A DNA stretch of 5,284 nt from JAXDLH01 sp034666705 (GTDB lineage Bacteria > Chloroflexota > UBA6077 > SHYK01). The stretch is taken from assembly GCA_034666705.1 (NCBI GenBank), contig JAXDLH010000011.1, positions 1 to 5,284 of the forward strand, in the 5' to 3' direction. A program made the translations under genes and the position numbers. This document shows, in pieces, positions 1 to 5,284 of this stretch (the stretch's first letter is position 1; each line of letters begins with the position of its first letter). Below the pieces are notes generated by a model. It saw only the letters and a program-made list of their open reading frames with translations. It had not been told where the DNA came from and did no database searches.

Positions 1-902
1 CAGGCGAGGTCCTCGGCGGTGAGCTGCAGCTCGAGCGCCTTGAGGTTCTCCTCGAGGTGGCCCCGGCTCTTGTTGCTCGGGATCGGGAACACGTCGTCGC
101 CCTGGGCGAGTAGCCAGGCGAGCGCCACTTGCGCCGGGGTCGCGGCCTTCTCCTTTGCCAGCTCCTCGATCTGCGAGAGCAGCCGCACGTTGTGCTCGAA
201 GTTGCCGGGCTGCAGGCGAGGGTGATTGCCCCGGTTGTCGCCGTCGCCGATCTCAGCACGGTCGTGGAACACGCCCGCCAGGAAGCCGCGGCCAAGCGGC
301 GAGTAGGCCATGAGGCCCATCCCATACTCGCGGCACGCCGCGATGTTGCCGCCCTCCGGGTCGCGTGTCCACAGCGAGTACTCCATCTGCAGCGACACGA
401 TCGGGTGCACCGCGTTGGCGCGGCGGATCGACGCGGCGCTCGCCTCGGAGAGGCCAACGTAGCGAGTCTTGCCTTGCTCGACGAGGCGCGCCATCGCCCC
501 GACCGACTCCTCGATTGGCACGTCCGGATCGACACGCGACATGCAGAAGACGTCGAGCGTCTCGATGTCGAGCCGTCGCAGGCTCTCCTCGCAGGTACGG
601 ATCAGGTACTCGGGCGAGCTGCCGCTACGTCCCTCCTCGGGGCTCCGCGGACTGCCCGACTTCGAGTGGATCACGATCCGCTCGCGGCGCCCTTTGAGCG
701 CCTTCGCGATCAGTTCGTGGTTGTGGCCATTGCCGTAGCTGTGCGACGTGTCCAGAAAGTTCACACCCAGGTCGAATGCGCGGTGCAGCGTGGCGATCGA
801 CTCGGCATCGTCGGCGGGGCCGTACGAGCCGGACATGCTCATGCAGCCAACGCCCATGCGCGAAACCTGGAGGTCGCTGGTGCCAAAACGCCGGTATTCC
901 AT
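1..902 (-). CDS. Aldo/keto reductase, partial (C-terminus off the left edge)
   Basis: Three hundred codons are visible. The reading frame has no stop before the left edge, and about 25-40 C-terminal residues should be missing for a family of about 325-340. The product is a predicted cytoplasmic TIM-barrel oxidoreductase using NADPH to reduce carbonyl groups. The start MEYRRFGTSDLQVSRMG is typical of the family. Other family segments are GVNFLDTSHSYG (about 46-57), HSKSG (79-83), the helix EESLRRLDIETLDV (105-118), RYVGLSEA, the segment GMGLMAYSPLGRGFLAGVF, and IPSNK...HLEENLKAL near the end. The usual tetrad is Asp-Tyr-Lys-His. Asp51, Tyr56 and Lys81 are present, but the segment normally reading LHRVDP reads MSRVDP, giving Ser122 instead of His. 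The ATG start is supported by AGGAGG four bases upstream. It lies 262 bases after the VOC gene and probably forms a separate transcript. The substrate is unknown. Confidence 0.93.
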   Translation of the reverse strand, partial: MEYRRFGTSDLQVSRMGVGCMSMSGSYGPADDAESIATLHRAFDLGVNFLDTSHSYGNGHNHELIAKALKGRRERIVIHSKSGSPRSPEEGRSGSSPEYLIRTCEESLRRLDIETLDVFCMSRVDPDVPIEESVGAMARLVEQGKTRYVGLSEASAASIRRANAVHPIVSLQMEYSLWTRDPEGGNIAACREYGMGLMAYSPLGRGFLAGVFHDRAEIGDGDNRGNHPRLQPGNFEHNVRLLSQIEELAKEKAATPAQVALAWLLAQGDDVFPIPSNKSRGHLEENLKALELQLTAEDLA

Positions 903-906
903 GAGT

Positions 907-912
907 CCTCCT
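907..912 (-). promoter_or_regulatory. Ribosome binding site of the aldo/keto reductase
   Basis: On the minus strand AGGAGG lies four bases before the ATG at 902-900. It is a near-perfect Shine-Dalgarno match and fixes the start. A TTGACC hexamer at 947-942 could serve as a -35 box, but I see no convincing -10 box at 16-18 bases, so I do not call a promoter. Confidence 0.75.
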
Positions 913-954
913 ATCGTTCGACAGCCGAGATGCGGGGAAAGGGTCAATTCCCTT

Positions 955-1032
955 GTCATCCTTGAGGCCGCAGCCGAAGGATCCGCGACCGCAGCGTCCG
1001 GGCAGCGGATCCTTCGCTCCGCTCAGGATGAC
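955..1032. repeat. Large imperfect inverted repeat between the VOC and aldo/keto reductase genes
   Basis: Left arm 955-986 and right arm 1005-1032 are imperfect reverse complements around an 18-base loop. The outer 8 bases (gtcatcct / aggatgac) and the inner 12 (cgaaggatccgc / gcggatccttcg) pair perfectly. The middle parts, 12 and 8 bases, match only partly. The wording (gtcatcct...gaaggatc) resembles a class of short dispersed intergenic palindromes common in many environmental bacterial genomes. It could fold into a long hairpin in RNA of either strand. Its role is unknown: it could be a REP-like or MITE-like element, a transcription stop, or an mRNA stabiliser. Confidence 0.7.
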
Positions 1033-1097
1033 GGGAATGTTGGGCGCTCACGCCCCACGCGGTCGCGCAGTACGATTTCGAGCCGGCAGCGAGCGCT

Positions 1098-1117
1098 CCT
1101 TCGACAGGCTCAGGATG
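1098..1117. repeat. Partial copy of the dispersed intergenic repeat
   Basis: The stretch ccttcgacaggctcaggatg resembles the right arm of the nearby palindrome (1011-1030, ccttcgctccgctcaggatg). The ends agree exactly and the differences fall in the middle. It has no matching second arm next to it, so it appears to be a half unit or a decayed copy. The rest of 1033-1138 shows no gene or other structure that I can support. Confidence 0.55.
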
Positions 1118-1138
1118 CATGGCGGGGGCGTGGGGTTA

Positions 1139-1160
1139 GGGCTGCCCTTCGTGGCAGGCC
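1139..1160 (-). terminator. Hairpin just after the VOC gene; possible terminator
   Basis: An 8-base stem with one mismatch (GGGCTGCC at 1139-1146 against GGCAGGCC at 1153-1160) and a six-base loop begins four bases after the VOC stop codon. The position suits the end of the operon transcript. There is no T-run after it on the minus strand, so it is not a standard intrinsic terminator. It may act as a weak stop or a 3'-end protecting stem, or be chance in GC-rich DNA. Confidence 0.3.
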
Positions 1161-1164
1161 GGGG

Positions 1165-1659
1165 TCACAGCTCCTGGGCGCAGGCGAGCTCCAGAAAATT
1201 GCCGGACGGGTCCTTGCAGTAGAGTGACTCGGCGATGGGCGAGGTCGGCAGGTGAGCGACCGGCCCCTCGAACGGTACGCGCTCGCGACCGAGCACCTCC
1301 ACCGCCTTCGCGATCTGCGCGCTGCTCGCGCTCAGCACCAGGCGCGGCGTGCCGCGCAGTTGCCCGGGCAGCGGCTCCTGGATGTGGCGCGGCGCGACGT
1401 GCAGGAGGATGCTAGTCCTGCCCACCATGACCTTCGTGAACGGCGGCCGGCCAAAGAAGAAGCCGTCGCCGCCCGCGCCCTTCGGTGCCCGCCGTTGCGC
1501 CTCGATCAGCTCCTCGGTCGTCAGCATGTAGCGGCTGTCGAGATGACCGCCCAGGATCTCCACTAACACGGTCCCATAGAACTCCTCGGCGAGCACGAGG
1601 TCGTTGACCTCGATCGCCCGCCGCCCGAACTCGACGCTCGGCTCCGCCATCTCCGCCAT
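1165..1659 (-). CDS. Single-module VOC (glyoxalase/dioxygenase fold) protein
   Basis: The 164-residue product belongs to the vicinal oxygen chelate superfamily, which includes glyoxalase I, extradiol dioxygenases and fosfomycin or bleomycin resistance proteins. The N-terminal strand-helix is IEVNDLVLAEEFYGTVL (about 16-32). A longer middle section (about 44-80) follows, then the strand TSILLHVAP (82-90). The second half runs from PRLVLSAS through the helix AQIAKAVEVLG and the loop VPFEGPV to the closing CKDPSGNFLEL. Glu157 in that last strand is the usual metal ligand. The first His of the fold is Arg at about residue 13, and the His at the start of the second half is Arg/Leu (106-107). The metal site is therefore altered or absent, and the reaction cannot be assigned. 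The ATG overlaps the preceding TGA as TGATG, which implies translational coupling with the VOC-Rieske fusion. A second in-frame ATG lies three codons later. Confidence 0.88.
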   Translation of the reverse strand: MAEMAEPSVEFGRRAIEVNDLVLAEEFYGTVLVEILGGHLDSRYMLTTEELIEAQRRAPKGAGGDGFFFGRPPFTKVMVGRTSILLHVAPRHIQEPLPGQLRGTPRLVLSASSAQIAKAVEVLGRERVPFEGPVAHLPTSPIAESLYCKDPSGNFLELACAQEL

Positions 1660-2453
1660 CAGCGCGCCCCAGTTCCGGAGGTCTCAGGCACCCGCGTCAC
1701 GCAGTCCACCTCCGCCTCGCTGCGCGCAATGCTCACGTCTGTGTCGATCAGGATCTGGTCGCCGTCGAATTCGATCGCGTACGTATGCAGCGGCGGCGCG
1801 TCGCCGCGCCCGGGCCGGGGCAGGCAGGCGCCGTTCAGACCAAAGCGGTAGCGATGGCGCGGACAATGAAACCGGTAATGCTCCGGCTGGTAGCTCACGG
1901 TGAACTGCATGTGGGTGCACACCTGCGAGAGGGCGAGGAAGCTACCGTCGCCGTCGCGAATGAGGAAGCACTGCGCCTGCGGGATTCGCGTTACTGAGAG
2001 GATCGCGAAGTCGTCGATCCGGCCTGCCGCGACCTTGCCGCGCCCGGCTGGCGGCACCTCGTATGCACGCGGCTCAGCGGCGGTCAACTCCAGCACGTGG
2101 CCATCGGGGTCGTGCACGTGAGCTGCGAGCTCGCCGACGGCGCGGAGCCCCTTCTTGCGCTCGTCGCGCGGCTGGATGCCCAGCTCTTGCAGCCGCGCGG
2201 CTACCACCGCCCAATGCTCCAGCGAGAGGTACAACTGCAGGTGCACCTCCATGCCGTCGGCTGGGACCTCGGGCCGCTGGACGAGCACCACGTATTGCCC
2301 GCTCTCCGCCCGGAAACACGTATTGGGCGCGTCCCCGGGCCATACGTCGCGCCCGCACGGCTCGAGGCCGACCACATCGCCGTAGAAATGCTCCGAGCGC
2401 GCGAGGTCTGTCGCCTCGAGCAGAACCGCCTGGATCGCGCCGAGTCTCACCAC
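1659..2453 (-). CDS. VOC-Rieske [2Fe-2S] fusion protein
   Basis: The 264-residue product has two domains. Residues about 5-125 are a VOC module: LLEATDLARSEHFYGDVVGL, then HLQLYLSLEHWAVVAARLQELGI with His71 at the usual second-ligand position, then VHDPDGHVLEL with Glu122 as the usual last ligand. The first-ligand His is missing (Gln8/Ala9). A linker of about 20 residues leads to a Rieske domain (about 148-245). There Cys179-X-His181, 15 residues, then Cys197-X2-His200 should hold a [2Fe-2S] cluster. The tail DGDQILID matches the end of Rieske ferredoxins. The disulfide cysteines of bc1-type Rieske proteins are absent (CTHMQF, CPRHRY), which suggests a ferredoxin or oxygenase-like cluster. 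There is no signal peptide, so it is probably cytoplasmic. The start is GTG, followed by a second GTG, and AAGGA lies nine bases upstream inside the previous gene. The VOC part may act on a substrate with electrons passed through the cluster, but this is inference. Confidence 0.9.
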   Translation of the reverse strand: MVRLGAIQAVLLEATDLARSEHFYGDVVGLEPCGRDVWPGDAPNTCFRAESGQYVVLVQRPEVPADGMEVHLQLYLSLEHWAVVAARLQELGIQPRDERKKGLRAVGELAAHVHDPDGHVLELTAAEPRAYEVPPAGRGKVAAGRIDDFAILSVTRIPQAQCFLIRDGDGSFLALSQVCTHMQFTVSYQPEHYRFHCPRHRYRFGLNGACLPRPGRGDAPPLHTYAIEFDGDQILIDTDVSIARSEAEVDCVTRVPETSGTGAR

Positions 2454-2458
2454 CGTAT

Positions 2459-4186
2459 TCAGTCCTTGTGCCAGAGATAGAACTTCGCAATGACATCCTT
2501 ATCAGCCGTGATCGGGCCCTCGACGCCTTTCACCATCAGCACCGGCGACACGTCCCAGAAGAGCGGCATCAGCGCGACGTCGCCGACCTGCAGCTCGAGT
2601 GCCTGGCGCATCAGCGGCAACCGCTGCTGCGGATCGATCGTGCCGACGAGCCTATCGAGCAGTTGGTCGAGCTGCGGGTTGCTGTAGCCACCCCGGTTCG
2701 TGCCCGCCCAGCGGTTGGCGGGCGTCGGCACGTTGCGGGTGCTGAGCTTGTCGGTGAAGAAGCTATCGAACGCCTTGCTCTGGGTGTTCGTGAAGGCACC
2801 GGGATGGGTATTGAGGTACTCGGCGTCGTTGGCGCGCGCCGCGGGCACGTCGACCTGCCGCGCCTGGACACCCACGGTGCTCCAGTTGTCGGTGACGATG
2901 CTCGCAATCTTGCCCTCGCCGCGCCCCTGGCGACCCCAGACCTCCAGTTCCAATGGCGCGCCGCTCTGCGGGTCGGCGAACGTGCCGTTAGCGCCGCGCA
3001 CCCAGCCAGCCTGGGTAAGCAGTTGGGTCGCGCGCGCCGGATCGTACGGATACTGCGGAATGGCGCTCTCCAATTGTGAGCGCAGGGGATGCGTTGGCTC
3101 GATCCAGCTATCGGCGATGGGCGCGAGGCCGCCGGTCATCACCTCGGCGAGGTTCTGGCGGTCGATCGCCTGGTAAAGGGCCTGGCGCACCGTGCGGTTG
3201 GTCAGGCCGTTCGCGGGCTTCGCGTACTCCGGGCGCGCCTGCAACTGCAGGTACCAGACGAGGCCCTGGAGCGCGAATTTCACCTGGTTGCCGGTGCCCT
3301 CCCAGCGCCGCTTCACCTCCAGCGCCGCGTCGACCTCGACGCTGGTCGGCAGCACCACGTCGACCTCGCCGGAGAGGATGTTGGCGACGAGCGTGTTCGG
3401 GTCGCCCATGAAGCGAATGAACACGCGGTCCAGCGGCGGCCGGCCCCGGTAATAGTCGTCGAAGCGACTGAACTCCATGTGGGAGCCCCGCGCCCAGTTG
3501 ACGAGCCGGTACGGGCCGACGCCGACGAACTGCGTGGAGAGGTACGGGTTGGCGCCGAAGTTTGCCTTGTCGGTCTCGTACGCCTCGCGCAGCAGGTGCT
3601 TCGGCAGCGGCTCCACGACCGGGTCCTCGTCCGCGCGATTGTAGACCGAGCCCCAGTGGATGACGAACGTCTGCGGGTCCGGCGCCGAGACGGATCGGAC
3701 CAGCCGCTCGGTGCCCTTCGGCCACGGCATCTCGGGATCGGTCTTCACCGCCATGGTGAACAGGAGGTCGTCCGACGTGAACGGCGTGCCGTCGTGCCAC
3801 TTCACGTTCGGCCGGAGCTTCCAGGTCACGTCCATCGTGCCGTCGGGGTTGAGGATCCAGGTACCCTTGTCGACCGCGGGCTTCTCGACGGCGAGGGATG
3901 GCACCCAGGCGCCAACTTCGTCCTGCACGACGAGGAAGTCGTGGACGACGTAGCGGCCGTGCTGGGTGCCGCCCTGGCTGGGTGAGCCGCCGTACTGCAC
4001 GCTCATGAAGTTACTCGGCTCGTTCTGTACGGCCATGGTGAGGGTGACCGGGCCCTTCGGCGATGCCGGCGCGGCGGCGGGGGCCGCCTGCGATTGGACC
4101 GGCGCGGTCGCCGGCGTGGCGCACGCGCTCGCCAGCAACGCGATGCCAATCATGAGCGGTGCAATGCGTGGTGGCAATTTGCTCAT
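2459..4186 (-). CDS. ABC transporter substrate-binding lipoprotein, family 5 (peptide/oligopeptide/nickel type)
   Basis: The 575-residue product is an extracytoplasmic solute receptor for an ABC importer. The N-terminus MSKLPPRIAPLMIGIALLASAC is a lipoprotein signal. Cys22 is the predicted lipid anchor, although Ala rather than Leu sits at -3. An Ala/Pro/Gln-rich linker follows to about residue 45. The mature part has the family 5 pattern: VTLTMAVQNEP, then WKLRPNVKWHDGTPFTSDD (122-140), then GVGPYRLVNW, the segment RQALYQAIDRQNLAEV, YDPARATQLLTQAGW, and the C-terminal YSNPQLDQLLDRL. The length is usual for the family. I chose ATG 4186 rather than an in-frame ATG at 4213 because GGAGGA sits four bases before it and the signal peptide begins there. 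The ligand cannot be predicted, since this family binds peptides, sugars, opines and metal chelates. No permease or ATPase gene is adjacent, so it must use transporter parts encoded elsewhere. It is the first gene of the operon with the two VOC genes. Confidence 0.93.
   Translation of the reverse strand: MSKLPPRIAPLMIGIALLASACATPATAPVQSQAAPAAAPASPKGPVTLTMAVQNEPSNFMSVQYGGSPSQGGTQHGRYVVHDFLVVQDEVGAWVPSLAVEKPAVDKGTWILNPDGTMDVTWKLRPNVKWHDGTPFTSDDLLFTMAVKTDPEMPWPKGTERLVRSVSAPDPQTFVIHWGSVYNRADEDPVVEPLPKHLLREAYETDKANFGANPYLSTQFVGVGPYRLVNWARGSHMEFSRFDDYYRGRPPLDRVFIRFMGDPNTLVANILSGEVDVVLPTSVEVDAALEVKRRWEGTGNQVKFALQGLVWYLQLQARPEYAKPANGLTNRTVRQALYQAIDRQNLAEVMTGGLAPIADSWIEPTHPLRSQLESAIPQYPYDPARATQLLTQAGWVRGANGTFADPQSGAPLELEVWGRQGRGEGKIASIVTDNWSTVGVQARQVDVPAARANDAEYLNTHPGAFTNTQSKAFDSFFTDKLSTRNVPTPANRWAGTNRGGYSNPQLDQLLDRLVGTIDPQQRLPLMRQALELQVGDVALMPLFWDVSPVLMVKGVEGPITADKDVIAKFYLWHKD
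2463..2467 (-). promoter_or_regulatory. Ribosome binding site of the VOC-Rieske fusion
   Basis: AAGGA lies within the last codons of the binding-protein gene, nine bases before the GTG at 2453-2451. It favours the first of the two tandem GTG codons as the start, since the second would give a 12-base spacing. Its location inside the upstream gene supports co-transcription. Confidence 0.55.
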
Positions 4187-4190
4187 TACT

Positions 4191-4196
4191 TCCTCC
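4191..4196 (-). promoter_or_regulatory. Ribosome binding site deciding the start of the binding-protein gene
   Basis: GGAGGA lies four bases before the ATG at 4186-4184. This rules against the longer reading from 4213, which would put nine extra residues, including two acidic pairs, in front of the lipoprotein signal. Confidence 0.8.
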
Positions 4197-4230
4197 GCTG
4201 GCTCGCGGGCCAACGCGGCTCGGCGCCAAG

Positions 4231-4269
4231 TTCACCGCGAGTGTATTGGCCATAGTGCAACGCGGTCAA
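4231..4269. repeat. Imperfect inverted repeat overlapping the operon promoter
   Basis: Nine-base arms ttcaccgcg (4231-4239) and cgcggtcaa (4261-4269) are reverse complements at eight of nine positions, with 21 bases between them. The symmetry centre lies next to the small palindrome tggcca (4247-4252). The right arm contains the proposed -35 hexamer and the left arm lies just past the proposed -10. This arrangement would suit a regulator operator, but chance is possible in GC-rich DNA and no regulator gene is in the window. Confidence 0.35.
4240..4269 (-). promoter_or_regulatory. Putative sigma70-type promoter for the binding protein-VOC operon
   Basis: On the minus strand TTGACC (4269-4264) is a five-of-six match to the -35 consensus. 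After an 18-base spacer, TACACT (4245-4240) is a four-of-six match to the -10 consensus. Transcription would begin near 4233, giving a leader of about 47 bases before the ATG at 4186. The stretch is also richer in A and T than its surroundings. This is the best promoter candidate in the 170-base spacer after the MmgE/PrpD stop. No terminator for that gene is obvious. Confidence 0.45.
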
Positions 4270-4356
4270 ACCAGGTGGGATCCCAGTCGCCGCCGGACCG
4301 CGGTCGATGAACGGGTGCGTCGGGATCGAGCTGGTCGTCGAGGTGGCGTCAAGAAG

Positions 4357-5284
4357 CTATACGCGCGGGGCCGCGGTCGAAGGCTGGAGGAGCGCCATCA
4401 GGTCGCGGATGGCGGGGAGCTTGTCGGCCGTGAGCGCGCGGACGGCGACGTTGCGGGCGCGATCCGGCGGCAGCTTGCCGTCGACGAGGTCGAGGAACTT
4501 CTCGACCAGGTCGTTGTCGGTGAGCGGGTTCTCCGGCGTGCCCGAGGCGTGGCGGACCTCGTGCTCCCAGCTCCGGCCATCCTTCGCCACGACCCGCAGC
4601 TTAGCGGCACTCGTCGGCAGCGAGCTGTCCACCTCGGCATGGACGGTATTGCGCAGGGCGACCACGTCCGGGCGCAGCACCGCCTCGTCGGTGAACTGGC
4701 GCGTGCGGGCCGCGCCGTCGATGTACGCGATCGCAGCGCAGTGGAAGATGCTGAATTTGCCTTCGAGACCGACGCGCGGCGCCGTCTTCCCCATGAGCTC
4801 GAGCACGTACGGGTTCACCGTCGCCTGCACCTCGGCAACGTCCTCGGCGGGCACGCCCGTCGTGCGCCCGAGCTGGCGCATCGCGTCGATCGTCGGGTGG
4901 CTGACCACGCCGCAGGCATACGGCTTCTGGCCGTTGCGGTGCAGCTCCCACGTCTCGCCGAGCCGATCGGTCGCCTGCGCCGGGTCGACGCGGGAGGAGA
5001 GCACGTTCCAGTACCCCCGCCGCCCCTCGATGCCCTCGCGCGTGCTGACCCAGCCGCGCCGAGCGAGCAGCGCCGCGTAGAGACCGTTCCCGGCAGCCTT
5101 GCCCGCATGGAGCGATTTGCTCATCGAGCCGAACATCTCCCGGAGCCCGGCCGCCTCGGCGGCCGCTACGGAGAGGGCGTTCGCCATCTGCTCGGCACTC
5201 AGGCCGAGGATGCGACCGGCCGCCGCCGCCGCGCCGAACGTGCCGGCGGTGCCAGTGACGTGGAAGCCCTGATCGTAATGCTCG
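4357..5284 (-). CDS. MmgE/PrpD family protein, partial (N-terminus off the right edge)
   Basis: The frame is open to the right edge and 308 residues are visible. Family members have about 450, so roughly the first third is missing. The ATG at 5187 is internal, because coding similarity continues upstream with HYDQGFHVTGTAGTFGAAAA, a hallmark of the family. Further matches are SKSLHAGKAAGNGLYAALLA, the core segment QKPYACGVVSHPTIDAM, and GKFSIFHCAAIAYIDG. The family comprises iron-sulfur-independent dehydratases and decarboxylases, including 2-methylcitrate dehydratase PrpD, cis-aconitate decarboxylase and the iminodisuccinate epimerase. They act on small carboxylates in the cytoplasm. No methylcitrate-cycle partner (prpB, prpC) is visible, and many members are of unknown specificity, so I do not name it PrpD. 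The TAG stop is followed by 170 bases and what looks like a new promoter, so it is probably not in the same transcription unit as the binding protein. Confidence 0.9.
   Translation of the reverse strand, partial: EHYDQGFHVTGTAGTFGAAAAAGRILGLSAEQMANALSVAAAEAAGLREMFGSMSKSLHAGKAAGNGLYAALLARRGWVSTREGIEGRRGYWNVLSSRVDPAQATDRLGETWELHRNGQKPYACGVVSHPTIDAMRQLGRTTGVPAEDVAEVQATVNPYVLELMGKTAPRVGLEGKFSIFHCAAIAYIDGAARTRQFTDEAVLRPDVVALRNTVHAEVDSSLPTSAAKLRVVAKDGRSWEHEVRHASGTPENPLTDNDLVEKFLDLVDGKLPPDRARNVAVRALTADKLPAIRDLMALLQPSTAAPRV

Noticed and set aside
939..954. Small inverted repeat aagggtcaattccctt upstream of the aldo/keto reductase
   Set aside because: Five-base arms around six bases are too short to separate from chance, and no promoter is clearly associated.
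129..965. Long plus-strand open frame opposite the aldo/keto reductase
   Set aside because: It is an antisense shadow of a clearly recognised minus-strand gene. Its Arg/Ala/Val-rich product shows no family features.
1659..2020. Rieske domain as a cytochrome bc1/QcrA subunit
   Set aside because: The disulfide cysteines and an N-terminal membrane anchor are missing, and the domain is fused to a soluble VOC module.
2063..3985. Two long plus-strand open frames (2063-3079 and 3089-3985) opposite the fusion and binding-protein genes
   Set aside because: Both are opposite well-supported genes, have Arg/Ala-rich low-complexity products, and start without convincing ribosome binding sites. They reflect the lack of stop codons in GC-rich DNA.
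4187..4213. In-frame upstream ATG extending the binding protein by nine residues
   Set aside because: The strong Shine-Dalgarno site and the start of the lipoprotein signal both point to the ATG at 4186.
4307..5080. Plus-strand open frame opposite the MmgE/PrpD gene
   Set aside because: The product is Ser/Arg/Thr-rich with no recognisable domain, and it is antisense to a conserved gene.
4357..5284. Naming the MmgE/PrpD protein as 2-methylcitrate dehydratase (prpD)
   Set aside because: No methylcitrate-cycle neighbours are visible and the family has several different activities, so the family name is as far as the sequence allows.

Overview
The window is GC-rich (roughly two-thirds G+C by eye). 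Every gene I can support lies on the minus strand, so transcription runs from right to left. It looks like a bacterial chromosomal region carrying uptake and accessory catabolism genes. The strong Shine-Dalgarno sites, a GTG start, a lipoprotein-type solute-binding protein with an Ala/Pro linker, and 'cttcgacaggctcaggatg'-type intergenic repeats would suit an environmental high-GC bacterium such as Chloroflexota. That placement is a weak inference, because no marker gene is present.

Layout in transcription order: (1) 5284-4357, the C-terminal part of an MmgE/PrpD-family protein, cut by the right edge. (2) 4356-4187, a 170-base spacer with a plausible sigma70-type promoter overlapped by an imperfect inverted repeat. 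(3) 4186-2459, a family 5 ABC-transporter substrate-binding lipoprotein with no permease or ATPase genes beside it. (4) 2453-1659, a fusion of an N-terminal VOC (glyoxalase/extradiol dioxygenase fold) module and a C-terminal Rieske [2Fe-2S] domain. (5) 1659-1165, a single-module VOC protein. (6) 1164-903, a spacer with a hairpin just after the VOC stop, a large imperfect inverted repeat and a partial repeat copy. (7) 902-1, an aldo/keto reductase cut by the left edge.

Genes 3 to 5 form a tight unit: 5 bases between the binding protein and the fusion, and a one-base TGATG overlap between the fusion and the second VOC gene. The simplest reading is capture of a solute by the lipoprotein and cytoplasmic processing by the VOC and Rieske proteins. 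The substrate cannot be named from the sequence. The most unusual points are the VOC-Rieske fusion in an operon with an orphan binding protein, the loss of expected metal-ligand histidines in both VOC modules, and an aldo/keto reductase with Ser where the catalytic His normally sits. No RNA gene, CRISPR array, insertion sequence or transcription regulator gene was seen.
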